DNA of 64,000 nucleotides from Phialocephala subalpina. Taxonomy: Eukaryota; Ascomycota; Leotiomycetes; Helotiales; Mollisiaceae. The notes under the pieces were generated by a model that was not told the origin of the DNA, ran no database searches, and saw nothing but the letters and a program-made list of their open reading frames with translations. The stretch spans positions 1,504,267 to 1,568,266 of the forward strand of contig FJOG01000009.1 of the NCBI GenBank assembly GCA_900073065.1. Direction: 5' to 3'. The position numbers and the translations under genes were made by a program. Shown here piece by piece: positions 45,512 through 57,817 of this stretch (its first letter is position 1; each line of letters starts with the position of its first letter).

Positions 45512-48314
45512 ATGTCAGAACCGATCACTCTATCGTACTATACCAGCAGAGGCACAATTCACTACACACCTCCTAGCTTCTTAGCATTCAAATCGCAGAC
45601 TCCAACACTGCCCACACCTCCCTGCCGCCCCCGGCAACGTCGGCCACATTCTATACATATAACTCGACTGCCGGCTGGCTTCGTGCCCTTCGATTTACGA
45701 CCTTCACCACCTCCACCCCCACCGAAGAAACCTTCCAAGCTTCGTATACAACTCACAAAACTGGCGTCACGCGAGACCGCAAAGAGGGTGCTGGGTTCGG
45801 TCTTCTTCCCATCATCTTCTAATTCATCCGCTGCTACGTCCTCGGCAGCTAATTCGACGAGGTCTGCGAGTCCCGAAACGCCAAGGTCTCCTCGAGCGTC
45901 TCTGTCAATAGCTTCGTCAGACCCTTCGACGATATTTGCTCGGAGGGCAAGTCCTGCTACTGTGCTGGGGGACACAACGATGTCGAGACCCTCTCTTGAG
46001 AATGCCACGGGAGCACATGTGTCTACTACAGGGTCAGAAGCGAGTAGTACTATCAGCAATTCATCAAGGCCTAGCATTAGCGCCGGCTCTTTGTTGAATG
46101 GAAAGATTGGATCAGACTCGGAAAAGCCAGTCTGCTCGGGCAATGGTGTGTCGTGTTCAATTATTCTGGCTGAGCCAGTGATATATCTCACGGGTCTCGA
46201 CCATGATGGCACAACGAACCACTCCCGCTCGAATACTTCTGTGCTCTTACGAGGAAAGCTGCAGCTGAACGTTACAAAGAGTGTAAAGCTCAAAGCAGTC
46301 ACGTTGAAATTTACAGGTCGAGGTCGAACAGATTGGCCGGAAGGTATGCCAAAGCCGCCTTCTGATGAAGATTATTAAAGAGGCTAATTCCGTCAGGTAT
46401 TCCACCCGAGAAGTCTCAACTGTTCGAGGAGGAGTCATTCAGAACCCAAGTAATTCCGTTCTTCAACTGTACATATGAGGATTCGGAGACAGGCTATGGG
46501 GCGATGTGCAATTATGTTCTGCGAGACAACAAGTCGGCATCCTCATCAGTAACGAACCTGGCGAGCACGTTGAATCCTCCCTCTCCAAGTCATCAGAGCT
46601 CAGGCTTTTCCCTTCCAGGCATGGGCACTCGATCGAGCAGATCCAGCACTCTGTTGTCTACTAAGGATGCAAAGAGGCTGTCTTTGCAGAGCAACCAATC
46701 ACGTAGTTTCACCAAAGGCGACTCACCATTCGGTCCAACTCCTGCACAAAAAGGCTACAAAGTCTTTCATCCCGGAATCTACGAGTATAGCTTCGAGTTA
46801 CCAATCGACAACAATAGTCCAGAGACGACCAAACTCCCACTTGCTCATGTCACTTGGCAGTTGGAATGTCTCGTCGAGCGTGCGGGGACATTTAAGGCCA
46901 ACCTTCAAGGTTTCAAGGAGATTCCGGTGATTCGATCACCATCAGAAGATTCGCTGGAATTGGTGGAACCGATCTCAATCAGCAGGAAGTGGGAAGACCA
47001 GCTGCACTACGAAATCATGATTTCGGGGAAGTCATTTCCTTTGGGCTCCAAGATTCCTATAGCCTTTAAGCTTATGCCATTGGCGAAGGTTCAAGTCCAC
47101 AAGCTCAAAGTCTATGTCAGCGAGAACATCGAATACTATGCCGCCAACAAGAAGGTCACCAGAAGAGACACGACTCGAAAGATTCTGTTGCTTGAGAAAT
47201 CTGCTGGAAAGCCATTGGGCAAAGACTACGCTGGGTCAGAGGTCAGACAGAGGCGAGGAGGTGAGCCAACTCCACAACAACGAGCTGAAACTAGAGCCCG
47301 AGTCGAAGACAGGAGGAGAAGGCAGGCCGAGAGATACGGTTCAACCCCTGAGCCACTTCCTGATGTGACAGAAAACATGCTAGGAGACCTTGATTTGGCT
47401 GGAGACTTGGAGAGCCTCATAGGCGCCACAGAAATCGAGATGGATGTACAATTGCCGACTTGCGAGGCTATCGAGAAGGATCGGACGAAGCGCCTGCATC
47501 ATGATTGCTCATGGAAGAATGTTGATGTTCACCACTGGATCAAGGTATGGTATTCTAGTTTATGTTGACTTTGTTGCTAACCAAAATACAGATCGTTATG
47601 CGGATATCAAGACTGGATGCAGATGACCCAGCTGGCAAGAAACGTCGCCACTTTGAGATTTCTATAGACTCGCCAATCTCCCTTCTCAGCTGCAGGGCAA
47701 CCCAAGCCAATCTAGCTTTGCCAGAATACTCGGACCTGAACGCAGGCAGGTTGAACATGCAACGTGTCTGCGGCTGTCCTAATGCGGCTGCGAGCAATAT
47801 GACTTCTTCCTTCGAAACCACCGATTACGGAAACCCTAATGCGATAGAGAACACTCTGCCTGACTTGGCCAGACCGCCTCAAGCGCATTTAGCAATGAAT
47901 GCGGCTGCTGGTGTGCAACGGCCAATCCATCTGTTGAGAGCCCCAAGTTTCAACCCACCTCCGTTTGATGCCGAAGATCCACCGCCACCAATGCCAACGC
48001 CCCCACCGCTTTACGATCAAGTGGTTGGTACGCCGAGTCATGATGGTCTTGCCGACTACTTTGACAGGTATGTGATTGAAAAAAAGTTCGCCACACACAT
48101 GTCTTGTAGCTAACCATATGTTAGGTTTCAGGCATTTGAAGATCAGCAGAGCGACGATGAGGACATGAACAGGGTCACCTCTCGTGGACGAGTCAACGTC
48201 GCGAATCCTCGTACGCCTGGTGGAAGAATCAACCGAAGTATGGACATTGACCGCAACTTCATGTCATTCCGGAGAGGGTCAAATGCGTCTGAGGCGACCG
48301 TACCAGCCACATGA
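45512..48314 (+). CDS. Arrestin-like ubiquitin-ligase adaptor, 881 aa
   Basis: Four exons: 45512-46343, 46397-47544, 47592-48067, 48125-48314; introns 53, 47 and 57 nt. Arrestin-N segment around 215-330 (CSIILAEPVIYLTGLDHDG, LRGKLQLNVTKSVKLKAVTLKFTGRGRTDW) interrupted by a Ser-rich insert; arrestin-C from about 470 (WEDQLHYEIMISGKSFPLGSKIPIAFKL). The N-terminal 200 residues and C-terminus are Ser/Pro-rich. PPPLY near the C-terminus is a PY motif of the type bound by Rsp5/Nedd4 WW domains. Such proteins direct nutrient transporters to ubiquitination and endocytosis (yeast ART family, Aspergillus CreD/ApyA). Which ART orthologue it is cannot be settled here. Confidence 0.85.
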
Positions 48315-49561
48315 AAGAAATAAGAAAGTGAGAGAAGGAGTAATGTTTGTTAATACTGCAAGTTTTGCAGGGGTTTCAAGGAGTACATACGTGGAAAGAT
48401 GGGATATACCGAAGAAGGAGGATGTCTGTTAAGGCGTTTTGGTGTAGCAAGAGAAGGGTGGAGCAATTGTGCATTTGGTTTTGGTGTTCGAAGGGTGCAT
48501 TATTGTTAACTCACGAATTGGAAACGAGATGCATGGTCGAGAACGAAGTTACGTTTATGTTTATTGGGTAGTGTAGCATTCGGCGAGTAGGATCATCATC
48601 ACGTCGTTTGCGTCGCCAAAAATCAGTTTTGGTTTTGCGTTGGGTTGTCTTCAGCTCATGTCCATAATAATAAGGCTCTCGCCCGCAACGCAATGCATTC
48701 GTGACGATGTATGTTTGCAAGCACCTAAGTCCAAACGCACATCCAAGAGAGATCGATCTTGCCCCACAATATCGACTACTCGAGGATTGAGTCTGGTTCA
48801 CAAGGCAGCCATCTCCTGAATCTACAGACAAGGCGGACTTTGGGTTTCCTGATCAATTGGCTGGGAAGGTCTGCTTTTTGCTTTTGCAGACCGCCTTCTT
48901 CTGTTACCTGCGCCAGGAGGTCCAATCACAACCTTGCAGTTCACTCATTTCCCATTATGCTCTGCCAACATTTCGAACCCCAAAAGATACATAAATGCCT
49001 GGATTGGGAAGGCTACTAGAAGGGTGTTTGGGCCGCCAAATGGAAGCTTCCATTTGAGCAATCAGCTGATGAACAGGGAAGTTAGGCATTGAATTTGGTG
49101 CCAGATGAGATTAAAGGTTAGGTTACCGTGCTTCGCCTGATGTGTGTAGAAATTTTCGAGTTCTTCGTAGACAGGTACTGGTAGTTGAGGAGACTTCCAA
49201 GGCCGCTTTTATTTTGATTTTTCCCTTGAAAGCGGCATGCGAACAACCTCTCCAACATCGTATATCTGACCAATATTGAAGCGTCTCCACTTGACTAGGT
49301 ACTCTCGTATGTTAGGTCTTTCATCGACTTCTCTCTCCCTGTCTCTCTTCTACAAGCCGAATGCTTCTTGAAGCCAAGAACATGTGCCGTAAACACTCTG
49401 ACACACGTGACGACGATCGACGTCTCACGCTGACACCCCTGGTCTTTCCTAGCACCTTCACGTAAGAATGGGGACCTCATCAAGCTCTCAGGGCCTCATG
49501 ACTCAAGAGCCCCCTCTTCATCTCTTCTCTCTAGCGTGACAAGTATCTAAATATCTTCAAT
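48315..49561. other. Intergenic, nothing recognised
   Basis: 3' flank of the arrestin-like gene and promoter of the Zn2Cys6 gene. No ORF with recognisable content. Confidence 0.5.
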
Positions 49562-51502
49562 ATGACGGACAATAGATCGATCGTATCCCAAACAGCACCC
49601 ACAGTCTGTGAACCCTGCAAGAGGCGGAAGAAGAGCTGTAATAAAGCACTCCCGGCTTGTGGGAGATGCAGCAGGTACGTTACCCCACGCGGCTCATTTG
49701 GAATAACCGGTGTCGGTAACTGATACGAGGTAGATTGTTGGTGAAATGTTGGTACACCGACCCGGAGCAGAATGGGAGCGGAAGCAAAAGCGGAGAGAGA
49801 GTGACTGTGCTTCCGCCCCTGGTTGATGTCATTCCTGGTTTCTCTACCTCCATCCCCACCTCTGTTACCAAATTGTGGGACTGCAACCTGAATGGTGTAA
49901 GGACGATGAGTCCAAGCCAGAGTTTCAGTGTCGATGATCAGGTCAGTATGCAAGTGCATCGATTGCTATCAGCTATCAGCAGAAAGAGGGGTTACGTACA
50001 TATCTTCTGCGATACGTATTTCCGAACGTTCAATCAAAGCTTGCCGGTAGTGGATGAGGAGGTTTTCTATTGGCGGCTTGAGAATGGAGATGTGGGGTTG
50101 AATTCTCATTTCTCGACACTGTTGCTAGGCATGTTTTTGATTACGCATTTAACGCCAAGACCAGGGATTTGTAAGAGTGAGAGTGGTGAGCTGCCTTCTC
50201 CTTGTTCCTCGAGTACAGCGCCTTGAAACTCTCGGGACATTGTTTGAAGGTTTTTTTTGTTGGGAGGGGGGGAGACGGTAGGAAAAGGCATACTAACGAG
50301 TAATCTTGAATAGGAGACGAGCTATATTTGACGTTGAAGAGTATTTGGTCCTTGTTACAAGGCACTGGGAAGGTCACGTTTGAGTTGGTACAACTTGGTA
50401 TCTTGATTGCGAGCTGGGAACTTGCTCAGGCTTTGCATCAAGATTCTTGGTTGACGATCGGGAGCTGCATTCGAATGGCTCAGATCTTGGGACTGCATAC
50501 TTGCGTGAGGCAAGTTCCTCCAACAGGTGATGAGGGTGTGATTTTCGAGACAAGAAGGTGCATTTGGTGGTGTCTGGTGATACTCGAGAGGTGAGTTGAT
50601 ACAGAGAACATCTAGACACGCGAGACTGACTTCGGGCAGAATCATCAACCTGGAGTATATGGACAACAAACTTCCATTCGCTTCAGCAGCTCCTAGAGCC
50701 GACGACTACCTCCCTCGAGTTCCTCTCAAAGACGGAATCAACTACCGAGTCAAAAACGAGATGCTACTTCCAGAGGATGTCGACTTATCATATCCCGGGA
50801 TCGAGGATCGTGGATCTACCAGATTTGGATCCTTTGCAGCAGCCATCCAGATGACATATTTGTCTGATCTGGTAACTCAGCATATCTTGGATGAAAGCAA
50901 AAGTCCTGCTAGGAGAGAAGCTGATGCGGCTAAGCTTGATATTGCGTTACAGAATTTTTCTGGGGCTTGTATTCCACCTCCGTATGTCCCTTATATTTCC
51001 GCCCCAAACGCTTTCAAATTCCTGATCAGGGCTGACTGTGAGAGTGTAGTGGGAAGGCAAATGGCAAATATTGTGGTCCGTATGCGATCCGAACCAGTGC
51101 CGTATTCTCCCTTCACCTCCATGAAATGGACCTCGCCACCCAATCCGGAAATACAGAAGGGATCGCACGTGCAACAAGCGCTCTTTTGTCGGCAGCGAGG
51201 ATCATTATCTACGCCACAAAGCAATCATCTCAAGGAGTTCCCTTTGACTTTGACGGCTGCGCTTTCTGGGCTCATCGAATTCCGGTCATTTCTGCTATAA
51301 CGTTCATTCAGTTTGCAGAGCGAGATGAGAACTGGGAAGGTGATTTGGAGGTCTTGAAGAGACACTTGAGGTATTATTCACCAAGATATCGACTCTATGG
51401 TATGTTTCTTCGTTGATCTCTATTTCCATATGACTGACTTAGTCTATAGCCAACTACTTGAAAGAAGTCGAAGCCGCTGAGAAATCTACCATGATTCTCT
51501 GA
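49562..51502 (+). CDS. Zn2Cys6 transcription factor, 528 aa
   Basis: Six exons, frames all closing: 49562-49674, 49734-50185, 50314-50590, 50640-50981, 51050-51399, 51450-51502. Intron 4 has GTATGT with a CTGAC branch and TAG acceptor and is needed to reach the final frame. The zinc cluster is at residues 15-43: C-x2-C-x6-C-x6-C-x2-C-x6-C (VCEPCKRRKKSC ... CGRCSRLLVKC), split by intron 1. The fungal_trans-type middle domain follows (YFRTFNQSLPVVDEEVF; LIASWELAQALHQDSW; CIRMAQILGLH). Small for the class. Probably a regulator of nearby genes; the FMN reductase stop is 16 bp downstream on the other strand and a cupin gene follows. Confidence 0.85.
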
Positions 51503-51518
51503 GCAGCCCTGGGACAAT

Positions 51519-52306
51519 TTACGCCGTCCCCGTGACACTCTCTGCAGCTTTCACCTCACCCCCCTTCTCCAAGAACTGCTTCAACTCGCCAAAGCCTTTG
51601 AGGATTTCTTTCTTCTTCTCTTCCCACGCCTTTAGGGTATCGTCACCCAACTTCCCGGTCGCAGCAAGTCTCAAATCCAACGGCATCCCAAACTCAAAGG
51701 GTTCATTCTTCGCCAGACTCAACATCGGCCTCGTCTCCATGACTACCGTATGCATGCTCTTCAAACTCACTGCCAAGCTATCGCTTGCTTTCTCGCCCCC
51801 TTCCATGCCGTAGGATATTATGAGGAAGGGTTTGCCTTTGATTTCGTTGTAGAGGTAGTCGATTGCGTTCTTGATACCTCCGGGGGGTCCTTGCTATGAG
51901 GAGTTAGTACTATATTTTTGCGAAAGGCAAATGGGTGAGGGGGATATGATCTGCTTGGGAGTTTCCGACACAGCAAAGAAAAGAAGCGAGAGAAAAGAAA
52001 CGGGCGGATTACGTTGTAACAGGCGGTGATGAGCACGTAGCCGTCGTATTTGGCGATTTCGGCGGACCAAGCGATGGAGTGGGAGTGCGCGAATTGAGCT
52101 GCGAACGGGACGGAGGCGGGGACTACGGCCTCGTCGAAGACTGGGAGGTTGAATGAGGCAATGTCGACGGTCGAAAATTCGAACTTGGTGGAGGGGTTAG
52201 ATTCGAATACCGAAGTCACGAACTTGGTGACTGAGGGGCCAATTCGGACGGCTCGAGTACTACCTGTGATTATGGCGATCTTCTTGGAGGAGTTTGTGTC
52301 TGGCAT
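51519..52306 (-). CDS. NAD(P)H-dependent FMN reductase family protein, 222 aa
   Basis: Two exons: 52306-52013 and 51893-51519, intron 119 nt. Flavodoxin-like fold: an N-terminal phosphate-binding loop (AIITGSTRAVRIGPSV), then the family motif after the second half-domain (PPGGIKNAIDYLYNEIKGKPF and ISYGMEGG). Length suits the NADPH-dependent FMN reductase family (about 190-220). It reduces free FMN or quinone-type substrates using NAD(P)H; in fungi members sit in catabolic or secondary-metabolite loci. The stop is 16 bp from the stop of the opposite-strand transcription factor, so the 3' UTRs must overlap. Confidence 0.85.
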
Positions 52307-53136
52307 GGTGACTGATCTCGAGAAGGTATTGGAGCTATTGAAGTTGGTGCTGGACTTTGTTTTTGAGGTCGAGTTCTTGAGTCGTTTTGAAGGTAGTTTA
52401 GGTGCATTCAAGGTAGAACTGTTGAGGAATCAGAGACATTGGACTCCATTCCTTCTCCTTCAGGAGCAACTTTGCTTTATATATGCCTTTCTTGCGTCTC
52501 TTACCTTCAAGGAGCAGATCGAACAGACCAATGTTCCAGCTGCTTGTACACATCCGGCTTACATCTCACCTCGCCTGTCCGTCTTCTCGCCCAATCAACC
52601 CGTCTTGCCACTCTCTCCTGGTTCCATTCCTCCATTCACATCCTCTCATCAGCTCCATACCTGCCCAGTTGGTTTCAATCCTTCCATTCTGCGGCTCTGC
52701 TTCTATGAATACTTCCAAGGTAATTATCACGCGAACCCGAACCTCAATTTTGCGTAGTTTGAGGTGAGAAGCAGATGCCAGGGGCGGATGCACAGACGGC
52801 TAAGCGAGGGCTTAGGGGCGAGTGTGGAGTATCTAAGGTCAGCGCTAGAGATGGGTATGGGTATTTTACGTATGTGGGATTGAGATCGAGAGCTTCAGAA
52901 TGGAGTTTGAGATATGATTCGCCTGAAGTTCGCGATAGGTTGGTAGATTTGTGGAATCTCGGCGAGTCGCCAGTGCTGACCTATGGAGATTGGGACTCGG
53001 GTATGACAGAATGAGTTTGAGGCAAGGCCGTTAGGATGATTGTTTGGGGTTATATTAGCAATTCCCTTGCTAAGTTTCTTCTTTCCTCTTTTACTCTGCT
53101 TGTTAGTTCCCATCGTAAAAGGAAAAATATACAGAC
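52307..53136. other. Divergent promoter region, FMN reductase / cupin
   Basis: Shared upstream region of the two genes. An ATG-started 79-codon ORF (52775-53014, plus) reads plausibly but has no domain and no clear leader, so I do not call it a gene. Confidence 0.45.
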
Positions 53137-53777
53137 ATGACAGAATTAAAAGACACTATCATTCCTCCAGGAATTCGAGATGCGTCTCGACGACATCTCA
53201 CACATCCGATCATCCGCGATAAAATAACAATTGAGAAGTACGCTCATGAGACCGGTGGAGAGTATACTCTGATTCGAGGAACCGTCGCTCCCGGTGGAGG
53301 AACGCCTCTTCACTACCACCGTAAGGATTTCCTTTCTGCTCTCGCTCCTGCTAACTCCGCAACTCACCAGTCTCATACCGCGAAGAATTAACCGTCGCCT
53401 CCGGCAAAATCTCCTTCCAACTGAACGACGACATTGTCCAACCCTCTCCCGGAGAAACAGCCATAATACCCATCAACACCAAACACCGGTTCTTCAACGA
53501 AAGCGATACCGACGCCGAGTTTGTCGGCAAACTAGTTCCTGGACATGAAGGCTTCGAAAAGTGTGTGTATATTATTTATGGGCTGGCGGAAGATGGAGAG
53601 TGTGATGAGAAGGGACTTCCAAAAAGCTTCGTGCAGATGTGTTTGATGGCAGAGTTGGGGGATATGAAATGGCCGGGGCTGATGAGTTGGGTTGGTAATG
53701 GGGTTGTGAAAGCTGGAGCGGCGTATGCGAGGTGGAGTGGGGAGGAGGAGAGGTTGTTGAGGAGGTATTGGCATTGA
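53137..53777 (+). CDS. Cupin-domain protein, 196 aa
   Basis: Two exons: 53137-53320 and 53371-53777 (50-nt intron); the join reads LHYHLSYREELT. Cupin motif 1 is G-G-G-T-P-L-H-Y-H with a downstream Glu (residues about 55-70), and motif 2 is GETAIIPINTKHRFFNES (about 90-110) with the metal-type His. Small RmlC-like beta-barrel. Member of a broad family of dioxygenases, isomerases and binding proteins; substrate unknown. A longer C-terminal helical segment with conserved Trp follows. Divergent from the FMN reductase and so in the same small neighbourhood. Confidence 0.8.
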
Positions 53778-54123
53778 TGGCCGCTGCGGTATGTGTTGAC
53801 GCCCCTGTGTGGAGATGAGGGTTGGATGTTCGAGTTTGTGTCGAAGATCGAAGCTTCTGCTATGCTCTGATATGATCAGGGCCTTGAGTCCTCTCTGAAT
53901 GTTGTAGCAGAGTTGTACGAAATTAGATTGATCATTTCCTAAACACTGCTGTCAACTCATGAGCTCCGTCCCTTCACTGTCGTATCGGTACGTATACCGC
54001 AACACCAACACCGAGAAGTTCAAGAGTAACAACCAAGCAAGCCACAATCTCTCACCATTAGACTCATCTGGCAATGTCTATTCACTCTCCATTCTTGATC
54101 TTGCGGTCACATCTGCGGGCCAT
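53778..54123. other. Intergenic, convergent 3' flank
   Basis: Between the cupin stop and the minus-strand membrane protein tail. No ORF of note. Confidence 0.5.
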
Positions 54124-55121
54124 CTATGCCTTGCGTTTCTCTCCTTGCGAAGTCTTCGAACAAGTCGTCGGCAGAGGCTCCGCATAATTATGATTCCAAT
54201 AATCAATATGAAGAACAGGCCGTTTTAAACGGAAAGAGCTAGCTTTCGATACAAAGCTGATCCGTTCCAGAATCCAATCCGAATGTGGAATTTGTGCGAA
54301 TCCTTTTTTGACGCTTCCAAGTCTCTTTCCTGTCACAGAAGGCAACAACGTTGATGGGAAGCAGCAGACGATCATACAGACAGCGAGTGCAACTGAGAGT
54401 AAGTCGGGAAAACCAAACTCAAGAATTAAGAGGTGCCGTATGATGCTGAGGATTGTCTAGAACTGGGTTGCGACGGCTGTGGCCAAAAACTCCGAGTGAA
54501 GACCTTTGATGTTCGTCTTCATGAAAAGGATCTGAGCTGAAAGGCGACCGGCACGAGTGTGTGCTGGCGATGAAAGACTCAATCGGAGGTCTGAAGATGG
54601 CTTCGGAGCCACGAATGAAAGTATCTCGATCACCAACCATGACATGACCCAAGACATGCTGCAGGGCTTGGTCCAAAGAAGACCGTTCATCGAAATGAGC
54701 TTGATGGTAGGTTGTGCGACGCCGAGGACGAACATCAGCCATCGTACGCCCTGCTCTTTCCGTAGGATCTGACGAAAGTCCTCACCTTTTTCTGGATACT
54801 CGAAACGGTCCTTGAAGTTCAATGCAAGCGCATGACGAGGAGTTAGATAAAGAGAGAGGTAGGTGCATACGATGCTGATGAGAAGGAGATGCTGTCCACG
54901 AGGGCTACCACGGGGAAAGATCGTAAAAGAGAATCATAATGCGATGGTAGTGACAGCACTCTACCACTGGTTGGCCCCATAATTTGAGAGCCAGAGGCAG
55001 TAGAGTCCAGAGAGCCGTTTGCCAGGACACCGCTGTTGTACTTGGTGGTGAGGCTATGGGATCCCAAATGTTTTGAACGGGACGTAGAAAGGCGGCGGTA
55101 CTGACCTGGCTCCTGTTCCAT
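54124..55121 (-). CDS. Fungal multi-pass membrane protein, in-frame TAG at residue 173
   Basis: Exons 55121-55106, 55032-54965 and 54891-54457; introns 73 and 73 nt. The spliced start is MEQEPAVSWQTALWTLLP followed by LLLISIVCTYLSLYLTPRHA, then FEYPEKGEDFRQILRKE and VRWLMFVLGVAQ, all reading as a hydrophobic transmembrane protein of unnamed fungal type. A TAG (54459-54457) ends it at 172 aa. The same frame continues past it for 110 codons to 54124 with another hydrophobic segment (LEFGFPDLLSVALAV), as if the stop were a nonsense mutation. No intron with acceptable sites removes it. I give the longer extent; the shorter one ends at 54457. Confidence 0.55.
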
Positions 55122-55347
55122 GCCCACTCACTTCAATTTTGAGGTAGGAGGTATAGTTCGTGAAGAAAGAAAAAAAGGTGTGGAGACGTGAAGATGTGAA
55201 GAGGAGTGTAGCGGAGCTACTCACTAGGGCTGCAGCGTATCACATGACCAGGCGGGGCCAAATCTTCTGTTCCGACAATTTTGCTTCGGTGTCCCGACTT
55301 GGCCGAGTGACTATGAAACAAGAAGGTCCCAGTCTAAAGCAGGTCTC

Positions 55348-56851
55348 TCACACTCGGTCATCCTTCATATCGACATCTTCACCCTCGGTGCTGAAATCCT
55401 TACCCACAGCCTCGCCCTTATCCTCTACCATATCCGTCTCACCCCACTTTGAGTAAGGACCGTAACCAGCATCAATCATGGCAGCCATAACTTGATGAAC
55501 CACATAAGCATCGCCAGACGTAACCTTTTCTTCGAAGAATCGGCCTGCTGGAGCTGGGTTTTGCTTGACAGGTTGACTTGTTGAAGGTTCGACCGCATAT
55601 GGGCTACGATGCTCAGTGGAGATACCGGCTCCATCAAGTTGGTCGGTCTTGTCATGGAGGGTGTCCTTCATCTTCAACTTCGACAATTTGGACTTCATGT
55701 GGGCGGCCATTCTTTGTACTTGTCCTCTTAATTTAGTAGGGCGCAACGCATGGTTCGATAAGAAGCTCACCTAGGTCTTCACGTTCAGGTTGACTCAATT
55801 GTCTCGATTGACGAGTGACATTCTGCTTTGGGGGCACAGATCCAGACTGCGCGCTATACTGTTGACCGACAACGTTATGAGGATTGCTGAAATCAATGGC
55901 ACTGTGAATCGGGTATCCCCAGTGGTTGTAGGGAGAATCTAGTTGAGTGTGACCAGCAGGTCCGCCATGAACTTCACCATACATTTGTGAAGGGGGCTGG
56001 AGTCTGGTCAGTTCAGTTTCACTAGTGGTAGAAATAGTTTTACTTGAGTGTAGCCGCTCGATTGTCCCGGAAGAGAAGCTTTCTTATGATTGTGCTTGTT
56101 TCGCTGAGGATGAGGTAGGTAACTTTGTTGCCTGCCATGACCGTCAGCACTGAAATTAGAAATGGAGACTTGAGCTTATAGCTGGAATATGGGTTGATAC
56201 TGCTGCATGACAACTGGTCCTCCGATGTCCGTATATGGCGTCATAGAGGGACCTCCATTTCCTCCTCCAATGACTGGACCCGGAAGGCTGTTGATCCATT
56301 GTCCCACTTGACCTGGTTGATTCTTTTGCATCTCTGCCTCCTCTGCACGCTTTCTTTCCTTCTCATCTAATTGGTACAACGTGACTCCAACACTCGCTTT
56401 GACAGAGCTAACCCAATGCCATTGCTTTCCTTCTTCACCGATCGGCGCATTAGGGGAGTCGAGAAGATCTTGGAGGAGGATTTTGCAGAGATCGATGCAT
56501 TGTTCGCCATACTCTCGGATTTCGGCGGGGCTCGCACCAACTTTCTTGAGAAGCGCATGAAGCATCTTTGCACGGAGGTAGGTTGTCATCTCGGGAGGCG
56601 ATGGAAGTTGAACCAGATCGAGGAGTGATTGTTCTGCCTCTCTGCGGACTTTGGGGGTGGTGGTTGGCGAGGATAGCTTCCCAGCAGCCTGTGAGACTCA
56701 AGTTAGCGAGCACAAAGTATAGATAACAAAGGATACATACTTCTTCGAGAATGCTCTCATAATCATCCTTTGCCAGCTTCATGGCCTGGTTCTTGCTTGC
56801 AGCTGGTGGGGCTCGGTGTTTCACTGGCGAAGCCTTTGCTGGAGAAGCCAT
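55348..56851 (-). CDS. Unrecognised protein, 435 aa
   Basis: Five exons, all frames closing: 56851-56741, 56688-56201, 56149-56044, 55996-55771, 55724-55348; introns 52, 51, 47 and 46 nt. Residues 1-25 are Ala/Lys/Pro-rich. A conserved-looking helical core follows (residues about 24-170: KLAKDDYESILEEAAGK, YLRAKMLHALLKKVGAS, QCIDLCKILLQDLLDS, WHWVSSVKASVGVTLYQL) with a Glu/Lys run. The middle is Pro/Gln/His-rich, and the C-terminal ~125 residues include MAAHMKSKLSKLKMKD, VVHQVMAAMIDAGYGPYSKW and an acidic end. Splice signals are strong, so the gene is real; I recognise no family. Confidence 0.75.
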
Positions 56852-57817
56852 GGTTGAAAGCACGAAAGGGGTGTCACGTTTGTCCTAAACAGAAAGTTAT
56901 GCTTAGCTGCTAGTTCCGTAAGAAAGGAAAGTTTTGGACATGTGCTTACTAAAATAAAGATTGGCTCACTTGTGAGTGCGATTGTTGTGGAATTCTTGCA
57001 AAAGTGTTTTGCAGGGTCGAGGTTATGATGTCGCTAGCCAGACTAGGAAGCGAACACACCACCATCCGATACCTACCGTACCCAAGACAGTATACGCGAC
57101 GAACAGAATTGATGGACAATGGATATGGACTCTATCCTGGCTTAGGTTTGTAAAGCTACAAGTACAGATTTCATACAATCCTGCCGACACGATTATATTG
57201 GCAGCACTGGCACCTTTTGAAAGAAATAGCGGTTGAGGGCAATGATAAGATTCGTTCAGCGTGAATAAGCAGCTTAAATATCAAAAGCATGTCTGAAAGA
57301 AGTATAGCAGCTCTCATCAAACTGTACTCATCCGCCAGTAACTGGTTTCAAGCTGAACTTCCAGATCTTGGAGAGTGTTGATCAATTTCCATCCCAATCT
57401 AGGATGTTCTGAGGCTCTGGGGACAACACAATGTCGGCCAAATAGCATTAGCTAGGAGAGACACTCTAATATCGAGCCATAGAGGATTGCTGAGCAACGA
57501 GTACATGTTTGATGTCGTGACACTGGGCAGAGACATGCTGGGCAGCGGAGTAGTCGATCCTGAAGTGAAATTAAGTCTTCTTTATGGATTTACAAAGGCG
57601 GGTAAAGTGATAGACCAAGAAGCAATCTGCACATGCTTGCTTCTTGTTCAGATTCCTACAGAGAGAAGAGATCGAGAGAGAAGTCGTCTGGAAGTAGTCG
57701 AATCCGGATCATCCTTCGGCCCGCGATAAGATAAGATCATCTTATGCAGGCCTTCCCCAAAAAGTCAACAGCCTCAAGACTTCTATATACACGCCTTGAG
57801 CAGAGCACCACAGCAAA
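56852..57817. other. Divergent intergenic region
   Basis: Between the minus-strand 435-aa gene and CYP8. ORFs at 56976 and 57487 (plus) lack leader or domain support. The last 100 bp before 57818 are A/C-rich as in fungal leaders. Confidence 0.5.

Noticed and set aside
45562..46302. 246-codon minus-strand ORF
   Set aside because: Antisense shadow of exon 1 of the arrestin-like gene.
51100..51300. Frame change in the small Zn2Cys6 factor
   Set aside because: Explained by the GTATGT intron at 50982-51049; the frame then runs to a proper stop at 51502.
52775..53014. 79-codon ORF upstream of the cupin gene
   Set aside because: Composition is plausible but there is no domain, no intron partner and it sits in a short divergent promoter.
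54843..55127. 94-codon Ser-rich ORF as an exon
   Set aside because: A different frame spliced by two introns reads as a transmembrane protein and joins the downstream exon; this frame does not.
56176..56200. Early stop in the 435-aa gene
   Set aside because: The stop is intronic; donor GTATCA at 56200 and acceptor at 56150 continue the frame.
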